In this document: positions 1-8,235 of the stretch, one piece after another
Numbering within the stretch: position 1 is the stretch's first letter
Layout of the letters: the number at the start of each line of letters is the position of its first letter
From: Myxococcota bacterium
GTDB lineage: Bacteria > Myxococcota_A > UBA796
Reading direction: 5' to 3'
Assembly (NCBI GenBank): GCA_029251165.1
Contig: JAQXDW010000027.1
Span: forward strand, 1-64,000
DNA length: 64,000 nucleotides
Position numbers and translations under genes: made by a program
The notes under the pieces: generated by a model
Told to the model about the DNA's origin: nothing
The model's input: only the letters and a program-made list of their open reading frames with translations
The model's database searches: none

Positions 1-372
<372 letters not shown>

Positions 373-515
373 TCGATTTGTGTGTGTGCTTTTTTTGTCG
401 ACTACAGCGTCAACCACCGTCTCTCATTCAGAATGAGAGTTCTGAGGCCAGCAGCTTGCTGCTTAAGCCTTTGCGAAACTGCCTTTTAGTTAAGGCTGGA
501 CCATTTCATCATCTT

Positions 516-633
<118 letters not shown>

Positions 634-634
634 T

Positions 635-667
635 GAGCCGGCTCGCTTTATGCGAGCCGGCTCTTTC
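635..667 (+). terminator. Rho-independent terminator of the rrn operon
   Basis: A perfect 12-bp inverted repeat ('gagccggctcgc' / 'gcgagccggctc') with a 5-nt loop 'tttat' is followed by 'tttctac'. It lies directly after the 5S rRNA and ends the ribosomal transcription unit. Confidence 0.93.
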
Positions 668-787
668 TACTTCTGGCATACCCAGCGTGAGAGCTTGGGT
701 GTCGTGCGCGGCTGAAGAACTACACCGTCGGTCCCCTGCTGGATTCAGGGGTTCACAGCTGGCCGGGGTGTCTCTGCACCGGCCACC

Positions 788-2203
788 CTACGGCTGGATG
801 ATGTCCTCAGTGGTGAACTCGTAGCCGCCGCTTCCGTTGGACTGAACGCCCCAGACCTCGATCGGGCTGGTGGTCTCGCCAGTGGTGCTGTCGTAGTCCA
901 GCTCCCCAGAGGCACCGATGACATTGATGCTCACGCCGGCCTCGAAATTGGCGCGGACGCTGATCCAGGTGCTTGGCTTGATGTCGACATCCTCGCCGCT
1001 GCTGAGCTGACGGAGCCCCCGGCCGATGCCGGTTCCGGTGATCTCACCTTCCTGGTAGCCCGACCAGGCAGAGCCATACAGTAGCAGCCAGGCGGCGTCG
1101 TAGGCGTAGGCTGTGAAGCCGGCTTCGGATGGATCCTGACCACCGAATGCGCCGGCATAGGAAGCGGCGAAGGCGTCGTAGACGATGCCTGGGATCGTGG
1201 TCGGGCGGCTGCCTCGGACCTGATCAAACAAGACGCTTTGATCGGCGACATCCTCGAAGATGTCGATATAGTAGGCACCATCGGACAGAAAGATGCCGAC
1301 CGGATCCTCCTCAGTGGTGAATGCTTCCAGCTGGCCTGCTGCGAAGAACAACGCGGTGAGGTCGTCTTTCTCGGAGCCGATGAACAGGAGCTGATCGAAC
1401 CCACCGCCGCCAGCGGCTGCGATCGCTTCATCACGCTCGGAGGCGGAGTCAAAGGAGCGCTTGACCACCGTCCGTCCGATTCCCTCGAAGTTCTCGATGA
1501 ACGCATCTGCCAGTCCCTCACCGTAGGGGCCGGTCTCGTAGACCACACTCACCACGCTCGCACCCAGCTCGTTGACCATGTACGAGGCGATGACCTCGCC
1601 CTGGAGCGAGTCTGGAGGTGCAGTGCGCCAGAACAGACCTGGATCGGTGTCGGTCGAGGAGAGTCCGTCGATGTCAGTCAGGGCTGGAGAGGTCGCGGAG
1701 GGAGAGATGAGCAGGGCATCGAGGGGCTCCGCGACCTGATAGGCAGCCTCGCTGCGGCCGCTCGTGGCTGGACCGATGATGCCGGGTACGCCGATGTTGT
1801 CTGCGAGCCACTCAGTGTTGAAGACGTTGGCCTCATCCTGGGTCAGCTCATCGTACCTTTCATCATCACGGTTATCGCATTCGATGAGAGCGAAGTCTCG
1901 GCCGTCCAGTCCGCCCTGTTCGTTGGCCTGGATGATCGCCAGCCGCATCGCGAGGACCTCATAGGCGAAGTCTGTGCGGTCGTAGTTCACGCCGAGGACG
2001 ATGCTGTCGTCGTACTCCGTGGCGCTGGTCAGGAGGTCATCGGGCCATGTCTGAGCGCAGCGGGCGGGAACCTCAGTGGTCTCGCACAGCCCCTCTGCGC
2101 CACAGATCTGACCCCAGCCGAATGCATCGCGGCATGCTTCGTTGGAGGTGCAGGCATCGTACTCGAACCGACCCAGCGAGCAGCCCAAGAGCAGGAAGAG
2201 CAT
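788..2203 (-). CDS. ABC-type substrate-binding lipoprotein (type 1 periplasmic binding fold)
   Basis: 471 aa. The body resembles the branched-chain amino acid (LivJ-like, Peripla_BP_6) receptor family: a start such as 'GVNYDRTDFAYEVLAMRLA', then 'GVPGIIGPATSGRSEAAYQVAEPLDALLISPSATSPAL', the usual ligand-cleft segment. The N-terminus 'MLFLLLGC' is a very short lipoprotein signal, followed by a small Cys-rich segment (C-x5-C-x8-C-x5-C) that is not part of the usual receptor. The ATG sits immediately after the stop of the upstream TPR gene, so both belong to one operon with the kinase. No ABC permease or ATPase gene lies nearby, so it may act as an orphan sensor or binding protein. The ligand cannot be told from sequence. 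Confidence 0.85.
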   Translation of the reverse strand: MLFLLLGCSLGRFEYDACTSNEACRDAFGWGQICGAEGLCETTEVPARCAQTWPDDLLTSATEYDDSIVLGVNYDRTDFAYEVLAMRLAIIQANEQGGLDGRDFALIECDNRDDERYDELTQDEANVFNTEWLADNIGVPGIIGPATSGRSEAAYQVAEPLDALLISPSATSPALTDIDGLSSTDTDPGLFWRTAPPDSLQGEVIASYMVNELGASVVSVVYETGPYGEGLADAFIENFEGIGRTVVKRSFDSASERDEAIAAAGGGGFDQLLFIGSEKDDLTALFFAAGQLEAFTTEEDPVGIFLSDGAYYIDIFEDVADQSVLFDQVRGSRPTTIPGIVYDAFAASYAGAFGGQDPSEAGFTAYAYDAAWLLLYGSAWSGYQEGEITGTGIGRGLRQLSSGEDVDIKPSTWISVRANFEAGVSINVIGASGELDYDSTTGETTSPIEVWGVQSNGSGGYEFTTEDIIQP

Positions 2204-2947
2204 CTAAAACTGCCCCCGCAGCAGGATGCCGCCTGGAGTGAGGATGAGCGGCGCGGTCGAGAGGTCTCGACCGAGCAATACCGTAGCGACTGTGCCGCCG
2301 GCGAGCCCGAGGCCGCCGAGGAGGAATGCACCATCCGCCATCAGGGAGCGAGAGGCGTCTCGTGCCAGGTCGTCGGTCGCAGACTCCGGGCAGATCGTGG
2401 TGATGTCGCTCTGACACAGGCTGCTGGCGGCATCTCGGGATGCACGCGCCTGGAGTCCGAACACGGTGCCCGCGACCAGCCCGATGCCACCAACGCTGTA
2501 GGCGGTGATCGGAATCCAGGTGGTGTTGCGGACGGGATCGACCTGAGTGATCGGAATGACATCGGCGGGCTGGGTGACCACCGGAGCGGGAGCGGCGGGA
2601 CCAGACAGGCTGCTGCCCTCTTCCTCCAGGCGTCGCTCCAGGTTGTTGATGCGACGATCAAGCTTGTCGCGCTCTTCAGGCTTCGCGAACGCCCGATACC
2701 GGTTGAGGGTCTCCAGCGCATCGCGCCAGAGGCCGAGGCGCTCCTGGGCATTTGCGATGTTGTACAGCAGCAGCGGACGCTCGGAGAGGTTCCAGGCTTC
2801 CTGCCAGGCGACGATGGCGTCTTCATAGCGCCCCTCGTCGTACAGGATGGCGCCGTTGTCATACAGCTGACGTGCGCGGAGATCGCTGTTCTCATCCGCC
2901 TGCGCGGTCAGGCTGCTCATGAGCAGCATCAGAGCCATCACCGGCAC
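2204..2947 (-). CDS. TPR-containing membrane protein
   Basis: 247 aa from a GTG start, chosen because 'GGGAGG' lies five bases upstream and the GTG directly follows the kinase stop codon. An N-terminal signal sequence ('MALMLLMSSLTAQA') is followed by two or three tetratricopeptide-like helices ('AILYDEGRYEDAIVAWQEAW', 'LYNIANAQERLGLWRDALE'), a coiled-coil-like segment (~90-115), a Pro-rich linker and two hydrophobic Gly-rich segments near the C-terminus. This layout is common among myxobacterial TPR proteins encoded next to Ser/Thr kinases. It probably sits in the envelope as a scaffold for the operon partners; the role is inferred from context. Confidence 0.8.
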   Translation of the reverse strand: MPVMALMLLMSSLTAQADENSDLRARQLYDNGAILYDEGRYEDAIVAWQEAWNLSERPLLLYNIANAQERLGLWRDALETLNRYRAFAKPEERDKLDRRINNLERRLEEEGSSLSGPAAPAPVVTQPADVIPITQVDPVRNTTWIPITAYSVGGIGLVAGTVFGLQARASRDAASSLCQSDITTICPESATDDLARDASRSLMADGAFLLGGLGLAGGTVATVLLGRDLSTAPLILTPGGILLRGQF

Positions 2948-4363
2948 TCAATCCTCCCAGGGATCCTTGAGGTCATTGTCCTCGATCTGGAAGCCGTCTC
3001 CGCTGCCGTCAGGCCACGCGGAGGGCTGCGGCTCAGGCTCGCGAGGTGGAGGGGCCGGTGCCGTCGCGGTTTGCGGAGGAATCTCTGCGTGCGCTGCGCG
3101 GTGAGTTGCTGGCTCTGGCCCGGCCGACATGGCTGGGCTGGATGGCGCTTCTGGCGTCGGGTTGGGCTGCCGGCGGACCTCTGGCGTTGCCGTGACGGGA
3201 GCGGGATCGGATTGGACGGTGACCTCGGCAGGCTCGGGATCGACCGCCTTGATGACCTCCGGGACGGCGGGAGTGACGACCTCTGACGGAGGCTCTGCGG
3301 GCTGCTCCTGGGCTGCATGCTCTGGGGGGCTGTCAGGGGTGAGCGTCTGCTGGCGAGACATCACGATCATCAGGACAACTGCGAGGATGAGCGCCGGCAG
3401 CAAGGCCACCAGCGCAGCACCCCAGAGCACCATGTTCACCCACGCTGGGCGCTCCTCCGTGGCGAGTGCTTCGTTCGGCAGCGCCATCGCTGGCATCGCG
3501 ATCGAGTCGGTGTCCGCGAGGAACGGGGTGAGGGCGGTGAGGAGGGTGTCGACATCCTGGAACCGCGCCTCGGGCTCCTTCGCGAGGCAGCGGCGGACCG
3601 TGCCCTCTAAGGTTGGATGCAGGGTGAGGTCGGGGTTGACGTCGCTGAAGGTCGGCACCTCCTGGGAGAGGTGCGCGGAGACGATCTCTCGGGAGGAGGA
3701 GCCGTTGAATGGGTATCGGCCGGCGAGTCCGCAGTACAGCAAGACTCCGACGGCGTAGATGTCGACCCGGTGGTCAATCTCTGAGCCCCGTGCCTGCTCG
3801 GGAGCCATGAAGTGTGGCGAGCCCATCACCACCCCGGTGAGGGTCAGAGAGGGGTCGTCTTCCATGAGCTTGGCGATGCCAAAGTCAACGACCTTGACCT
3901 GCTCGTGGCCGTGGTGGTCGACCCGGATGAGCACGTTGGAGTTCTTGATGTCCCGGTGGATCACCTTGCGCTGGTGAGCGTAGCTCAGGGCACCGCAGAC
4001 CTGTCCGATGAGTCGGATCGTACGCTCTGGTGCCATCGCCCCTTCTCGCAGCAGCTCTGAGAACCGACGCCCCTCGACAAACTCCATGGCGATGTAGAAG
4101 TGCCCCGGCTCGATCTGTCCGTAGTCGTAGACGGTGACGATGTTGGGGTGATCGAGGGTGGCGAGAGTTCGGGCCTCGAGGAGGAAGCGCTCCTGGAAGG
4201 TGCGGACCTCTTCGTCATCCGAGCCTGGCGGCGGGGTGAGGATCTTGAGGGCGACCTTGCGGTCGAGGGGAACCTGCCGGGCGAGGTAGACCGACGCCTG
4301 TCCACCCCGAGCGATTCGACGCTCGATCTGGTAGCGGTTGGCGATCAGGGAGTTGGCCTGCAT
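2948..4363 (-). CDS. Eukaryote-like serine/threonine protein kinase (PASTA-less, one TM segment)
   Basis: 471 aa from ATG at 4361-4363 ('MQANSLIANRYQIERR'); the longer ORF in the track adds an unrelated low-complexity extension and is not used. The kinase domain (~10-275) has the Gly-rich loop 'IARGGQASVYLA', the VALK lysine, 'VIHRDIKNSNVL' (HRD catalytic loop), 'VVDFGIAKL' (DFG) and 'MAPEQARG', so it should be active. A single membrane segment follows at about 310-335, then a Pro/Ala/Glu-rich outer tail of about 130 aa without PASTA repeats. First gene of an operon with the TPR protein and the substrate-binding lipoprotein, which suggests a signalling unit in which the outer parts may meet in the periplasm (inference). 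Confidence 0.92.
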   Translation of the reverse strand: MQANSLIANRYQIERRIARGGQASVYLARQVPLDRKVALKILTPPPGSDDEEVRTFQERFLLEARTLATLDHPNIVTVYDYGQIEPGHFYIAMEFVEGRRFSELLREGAMAPERTIRLIGQVCGALSYAHQRKVIHRDIKNSNVLIRVDHHGHEQVKVVDFGIAKLMEDDPSLTLTGVVMGSPHFMAPEQARGSEIDHRVDIYAVGVLLYCGLAGRYPFNGSSSREIVSAHLSQEVPTFSDVNPDLTLHPTLEGTVRRCLAKEPEARFQDVDTLLTALTPFLADTDSIAMPAMALPNEALATEERPAWVNMVLWGAALVALLPALILAVVLMIVMSRQQTLTPDSPPEHAAQEQPAEPPSEVVTPAVPEVIKAVDPEPAEVTVQSDPAPVTATPEVRRQPNPTPEAPSSPAMSAGPEPATHRAAHAEIPPQTATAPAPPPREPEPQPSAWPDGSGDGFQIEDNDLKDPWED

Positions 4364-4631
4364 CGGGTGCAGTATATGATCTCGAATTCGTGGGGACCGG
4401 TTGTTTTGTTCGAGTCCTTGCCGATTTCCCCCTGACGATGTCGAAATTTGGATGACCCCGCCGACACGCATCAGCGGAGTCGAGTCCGACACGACCTGTC
4501 GGTGGGCCTGCTGCGGTTGTGATGTTGTGGGTGCTGCTGGGCTGTGCGGAGATGAGGCGAGCAGCGACGACTGTGGACGGCGTGCTGGAGCTGGGGCCTG
4601 GCTGTCGATGGCAGCGTAGCGCTGAGGGCGG

Positions 4632-5288
4632 TCACGGTGCCGAGCTGGAGATCCCCCGGCGATCGTGCAGCGGCGCATCGGTGGCTGCAGCGGCTACCGA
4701 CAGCGACACCCCAGGGGCGAGTCGGATGACCGAGAAGCCCCCGTCGCTCGGCTCGAAGATCCCCAGGTCGGTGATCACCCGGTCCACGACGCCCACCGCA
4801 GTCAGCGGATAGCTGCAGTCGGTGCGCAGCTTGGAGACGCCGTCGCGCGCCATGTGGCGGGTGAGCACAACGACCCGCTTCGCTCCGGCGGCGAGGTCCA
4901 TTGCTCCGCCGATGCCCATGGTCCGGCCGCCCGGTACGCTCCAGTTCGCCAGATCGCCCCCGGCGCTGACCTGGAGCGCCCCGAGCAGCGCGAGGTCGAC
5001 GTGTCCGCCGCGGATCATCGCAAACGAGGTCACCGAGTCGAACAGCGATCCGCCGTCTCGCACGGTCACGGTCTGCTTGCCGGCGTTGATGAGCTGGGCA
5101 TCTTCCGCGCCGGCCTTCGGGTATGGCCCCATGCCGAGGATGCCGTTCTCGCTCTGTAGCCAGACCGGGGCGTCTGCCGGAAGCAGGTCGCCGACGAGTG
5201 TGGGCAGCCCGATGCCGAGGTTGACCACGCTCCAGGGGATGATCTCGGAGAGGGCCTGACGGGCGATGTCTGTGCGGCTCCAGGTCAT
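4632..5288 (-). CDS. scoB: 3-oxoacid CoA-transferase subunit B
   Basis: 218 aa, the usual size of a separate beta subunit. It carries 'VNLGIGLPTLVGDLLP' near the N-terminus and 'SENGILGMGPYP', where the Glu is the catalytic residue that forms the CoA thioester; 'GAMDLAAGAKRVVVLTRH' is also typical. With the A subunit it moves CoA from succinyl-CoA to a 3-oxo acid such as acetoacetate. The start overlaps the scoA stop by 4 bp (ATGA), so the subunits are translationally coupled. Downstream of homogentisate dioxygenase it would activate the acetoacetate released at the end of tyrosine breakdown. Confidence 0.93.
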   Translation of the reverse strand: MTWSRTDIARQALSEIIPWSVVNLGIGLPTLVGDLLPADAPVWLQSENGILGMGPYPKAGAEDAQLINAGKQTVTVRDGGSLFDSVTSFAMIRGGHVDLALLGALQVSAGGDLANWSVPGGRTMGIGGAMDLAAGAKRVVVLTRHMARDGVSKLRTDCSYPLTAVGVVDRVITDLGIFEPSDGGFSVIRLAPGVSLSVAAAATDAPLHDRRGISSSAP

Positions 5289-5986
5289 GTCGGCTCCCGC
5301 ACGGTGCGCTTCTCGATGTGGTCGGTGTGCTGTGAGACGTGCAGGACGCGCTGGGTGAAGGCTCCCGGGAGGTGGACGTCACCGGGCGCGATGCCGCCGA
5401 GGGGAACCACCTGCTCAGCCTCGACGACAGCGATCGCGGCGGCCATCGCCATCGCCGGGGCGAAGTTGGCGGACGTGCCCCAGAATCGGACGTTGCCGAA
5501 CGGGTCGGCCTTGAAGGCACGAATTAGGGCGAGATCGGCGTGCAAGGGTCGCTCCAGCAGGTAGCGTCGGCCCTCGAAGGTCCGCTCTTCCTTGCCGTGT
5601 GCCGCCACTGTCCCGACTCCGGTGGGGGTGTAGAAGCCGGCGATCCCGGCCCCGGCAGCCCGCAGCCGCTCGACGAAGGTGCCCTGCGGGATGAGGTCGA
5701 CCGCGACGCTGCCGTCGTCCATCGCCCGCTGGAGGTCGAGGTTGCTGCCGACGTAGGTGCAGACCACCCGTGAGACGATGCCCGCCTGTAGCCATCGCGC
5801 CAGCCCCCGACCCATCGCTCCGGCGTTGTTGCTGATGAGGGTGAGGTCGGTGGCCCCGGTGTCGAGCACGCCTGCGATGAGGGCCTCGGGGTTGCTGGAG
5901 AGCCCGAAGCCGGAGACCGCCACCGTCATGCCGCTCTGCAGCCCGGCCAGCGCAGCGGCCATGTCTGCGACCACCTTGCCGCTCAT
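5285..5986 (-). CDS. scoA: 3-oxoacid CoA-transferase subunit A
   Basis: 233 aa from 'MSGKVVADMAAAL'; this start overlaps the hmgA stop as ATGA and is preferred to the slightly longer 'MANRGAGP' form. Family features are 'GMTVAVSGFGLSSNPEALI', 'DLTLISNNAGAMGRGLA' and the C-terminal 'EAEQVVPLGGIAPGDVHLPG'. It is the alpha subunit of a succinyl-CoA:3-oxoacid CoA-transferase and works only with the beta subunit encoded next to it. Position after hmgA supports a role in using acetoacetate from aromatic amino acid degradation. Confidence 0.93.
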   Translation of the reverse strand: MSGKVVADMAAALAGLQSGMTVAVSGFGLSSNPEALIAGVLDTGATDLTLISNNAGAMGRGLARWLQAGIVSRVVCTYVGSNLDLQRAMDDGSVAVDLIPQGTFVERLRAAGAGIAGFYTPTGVGTVAAHGKEERTFEGRRYLLERPLHADLALIRAFKADPFGNVRFWGTSANFAPAMAMAAAIAVVEAEQVVPLGGIAPGDVHLPGAFTQRVLHVSQHTDHIEKRTVREPT

Positions 5987-7275
5987 CGGACCAGCACCCC
6001 GGTTTGCCACCCGGAGAACTGCCTGAGGTAGTCACCATCCCGGCTGTCATGGTCGATCATCCAGGGCATGACCTTGAGGGGGTAGGTGCTCTCGAATTGC
6101 AGCCAGATCGCCTCGTCGCTGCCCCGAGAGGGGACGCCGTCGGTTCGGTCCAGCTCCCCGGCGTGGCCACGGCTGCTGACGCCGTGTGGGGTGAGGTAGG
6201 GCGTCCAGGAGAACGCACCGGGCTGCCAGGGACCGGAGGTGGCGGGGCTGGAGATGACTGCGTTGAACTCGATGGCCGAGTTGCGGTGGAAGTAGGGCGG
6301 CCGGAAGGTGTGCTCAGTGGGATCCCAGCGGCCGATGAACACCCCGACGTCGACCGCGTTGCGGCCGTGGTCGTCCATCGGACAGGTGAGCACGGTGAGG
6401 ATCGAGGGGTCGGGGTGATCGAAGCTGACCGAGCCCATGCTGTTGAAGTTGCGCAGATCGTACTTGAACGGTGCGTAGGTGCCCTGCCAGGCGACCACAT
6501 CAAACGGGGAGTGGTCCGCAGTCTGCTCCCAGAGGAGCCCGCCCTGCTTGACGATGATGGTCCAGGGCGTCGTGATGTCCTCGTAGTCGGCGACCGGGGC
6601 GAGGAAGTGGCGCTCGTCGGCCATGCCGTTGGCTCCGATCGGGCCGCGCTCGGGGAGCTGGAAGTGGCCGTCGAACAGCTCGGAGACGAAGCCACGGGAG
6701 GGGCCATCGGGCAGCAGGACCTGGAACCGGATGCCTCGGGGGATGATGAGGATCTCGCCGGGTGCGACGTGCAGCCGGCCCAGCTCCGTGCGGACCAGCA
6801 GCGCGCCGTGCTGCGGAGCAACGAGGAGGTCGCCGTCGATGTTGGCGAAGGCGGCATCGGTCATGTCGGCGCTGGCGGCGTAGAGGTGGATCGCTGCGCC
6901 CCGGCGGGTGGATGGATCCCCGGCACCCGCGAAGGTGGTGAGGCCGGCGAGGAAGTCGGTGGGCGTCTCGGGCAGCGGGACGGGGCGGAACCGCATGACC
7001 TCAGGGCTGGGGATCCCGTTGTGGAACTGACCGACGAGCCTGCCTCCGTCGCGACGCCGCCAGCCGCGGTCGAGGATCTGGGGGCGCAGCCGGTACAGCC
7101 ACACCCGCTGGTTCTCGGACCGTCGGACGGTGAAGCCGGTGCCGTTGAGCTGCTCGGTGAACAGGCCAAGCGCGGCGTGCTGTGGAGTGTTCTGCCGTCG
7201 GGGGAGGGTGTCGGGCTCGGCCTCGGAGGAGAGGGTGTTGCCGAAGCCGGAGAGGTAGCGGAGGGCGTCAGGCAT
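5983..7275 (-). CDS. hmgA: Homogentisate 1,2-dioxygenase
   Basis: 430 aa, the normal length. The start 'MPDALRYLSGFGNTLSSEA' matches the family N-terminus, so the longer ORF is not used. The iron-binding cupin region is recognisable in 'RNSAIEFNAVI' and 'PPYFHRNSA', and the typical 'FDVVAWQGTYAPFKYDLRNF' and 'SFDHPDPSILTVLTCP' segments are present. The enzyme opens the aromatic ring of homogentisate to maleylacetoacetate with Fe(II) and O2 in the tyrosine/phenylalanine pathway. It lies in a tightly packed operon with pirin, a small ORF and CoA-transferase genes. Genes for maleylacetoacetate isomerase and fumarylacetoacetase are not in the window. Confidence 0.97.
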   Translation of the reverse strand: MPDALRYLSGFGNTLSSEAEPDTLPRRQNTPQHAALGLFTEQLNGTGFTVRRSENQRVWLYRLRPQILDRGWRRRDGGRLVGQFHNGIPSPEVMRFRPVPLPETPTDFLAGLTTFAGAGDPSTRRGAAIHLYAASADMTDAAFANIDGDLLVAPQHGALLVRTELGRLHVAPGEILIIPRGIRFQVLLPDGPSRGFVSELFDGHFQLPERGPIGANGMADERHFLAPVADYEDITTPWTIIVKQGGLLWEQTADHSPFDVVAWQGTYAPFKYDLRNFNSMGSVSFDHPDPSILTVLTCPMDDHGRNAVDVGVFIGRWDPTEHTFRPPYFHRNSAIEFNAVISSPATSGPWQPGAFSWTPYLTPHGVSSRGHAGELDRTDGVPSRGSDEAIWLQFESTYPLKVMPWMIDHDSRDGDYLRQFSGWQTGVLVR

Positions 7276-7450
7276 GGTGAGGCTCCAGGAAGGTACCGTG
7301 GGGATGTCGGTCGTGCAGGGCATCCGCCAGAAGTTCAGTGAGACCGTCGGCAGCCCGCCGACGGGGAGTGACGTCGGGTTTCTTGAGGGCCTGCTCGGCA
7401 CCCGAGCCGCGAACGATCCGGGTGCCGTCAGAGGCGGCGGTGATCAGCAT
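7268..7450 (-). CDS. Small ORF between pirin and hmgA (60 aa), unknown
   Basis: ATG at 7448-7450 overlaps the pirin stop (TGATG), and the stop lies 8 bp inside hmgA. This coupling at both ends is what one expects of a real operon gene, and the reading frame fills the whole gap. The product 'MLITAASDGTRIVRGSGAEQ...' is polar with a helical, His-rich end ('HDRHPHGTFLEPHHA'), has no signal or membrane segment and no family that I recognise. It may be a true small protein or a chance frame between two coupled genes. Confidence 0.45.
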   Translation of the reverse strand: MLITAASDGTRIVRGSGAEQALKKPDVTPRRRAADGLTELLADALHDRHPHGTFLEPHHA

Positions 7451-8130
7451 CAAGCGGCCATGTCGAACAGGAGCGCCTCGACCGGGCCGTGTGCGGTCAG
7501 GTGCAGGGCGTCGAGGGCCTCAAACGACAGGCCGTCTCCAGCATGCAGGCCGGCCCCGCTGACCGTGAGGTCGCCGGAGATGACCTGCACCCAGCCCCGG
7601 CGACCCCGCAGCGCATGGGTGGCCTCGTCGTCGGTCAGTCGGATCCGGTACAGATCGAGGTCCTGTCCGACGGTGATTGAGTCGTCGCGGCCATCGGGAG
7701 AGACGAGGAGCACGACCCCGTCGTCATCGAAGCGCTTCTGGGCGTAGCGGGGGGGAGTGCTCATCGCAGCGGGCTGGATCCAGATCTGGAGGAAGTGGAC
7801 GCCCGCCTCGGTCGAGGGGTTCATCTCGCTGTGGGTGACTCCGGTCCCGGCGCTCATGAGCTGGACCTCGTCGGGCTGGATGAGCGAGCCGTTGCCCATG
7901 CTGTCGCGGTGGGCGAGCTGTCCGGAGATGACGTAGGAGATGATCTCCATGTTGCGGTGGGGATGGCGGCCGAAGCCCCGCGCAGCCTCGACCCGATCCT
8001 CGTTGAGCACCCGCAGCGGACCGAAGCCCATGAACCGGGGATCGTAGTAGCTGGCGAAGGAGAAGGAGTGCCGGGAGCGCAGCCAGCCGTGGTCGGCATC
8101 GCCGCGCTGGCTTGAGGGGCGGATCAGCAT
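7450..8130 (-). CDS. Pirin family protein
   Basis: 226 aa from ATG at 8128-8130 ('MLIRPSSQRGDADHGWLRS'). The double-cupin pirin hallmarks are clear: 'RHSFSFASYYDPRFMGFGPL', 'GFGRHPHRNMEIISYV' with the metal-binding His-x-His, 'LMSAGTGVTHSE' and 'VHFLQIWI'. Pirins are metal-binding cupins, some with quercetin 2,3-dioxygenase activity and some acting as redox-dependent regulators; which applies here is unknown. It is the first gene of the homogentisate operon and is transcribed divergently from the LysR gene. Confidence 0.92.
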   Translation of the reverse strand: MLIRPSSQRGDADHGWLRSRHSFSFASYYDPRFMGFGPLRVLNEDRVEAARGFGRHPHRNMEIISYVISGQLAHRDSMGNGSLIQPDEVQLMSAGTGVTHSEMNPSTEAGVHFLQIWIQPAAMSTPPRYAQKRFDDDGVVLLVSPDGRDDSITVGQDLDLYRIRLTDDEATHALRGRRGWVQVISGDLTVSGAGLHAGDGLSFEALDALHLTAHGPVEALLFDMAA

Positions 8131-8212
8131 GGAGTGCTCTCGTGAGGTGTCGGGGTTCACCATGGAGATAGTCAGGATCAGGCTGTTCACAAATGACGAT
8201 GTGTGCCAACAC

Positions 8213-8232
8213 CGCTTGCCGTTATGCAAGCG
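8213..8232. promoter_or_regulatory. Likely LysR operator (inverted repeat with T-N11-A)
   Basis: A perfect inverted repeat 'CGCTTGC-CGTTAT-GCAAGCG' (7-bp arms, 6-bp spacer) contains the T-N11-A core expected of LysR-type binding sites. It lies only 3 bp before the LysR start codon and in the divergent gap before the pirin-hmgA operon. That position fits autorepression together with control of the divergent operon. Confidence 0.6.
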
Positions 8233-8235
8233 CTC

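Noticed and set aside
1238-3286. 682-aa plus-strand ORF
   Set aside because: It runs antisense through the binding-protein, TPR and kinase genes, whose proteins are clearly recognisable; it is a high-GC shadow.
4364-4678. N-terminal extension of the Ser/Thr kinase in the long ORF
   Set aside because: The extra 105 residues are low-complexity and lie before the standard kinase start 'MQANSLIANRYQIERR'; part of them overlaps scoB.
4519-4812. Plus-strand ORF starting 'MMLWVLLGCAEMRR', like a short lipoprotein
   Set aside because: Although the start looks like the local lipoprotein signals, two thirds of the ORF lies antisense to scoB and the rest shows no domain pattern.
6004-7341. 445-aa plus-strand ORF
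   Set aside because: Antisense shadow of hmgA, which is unambiguous.
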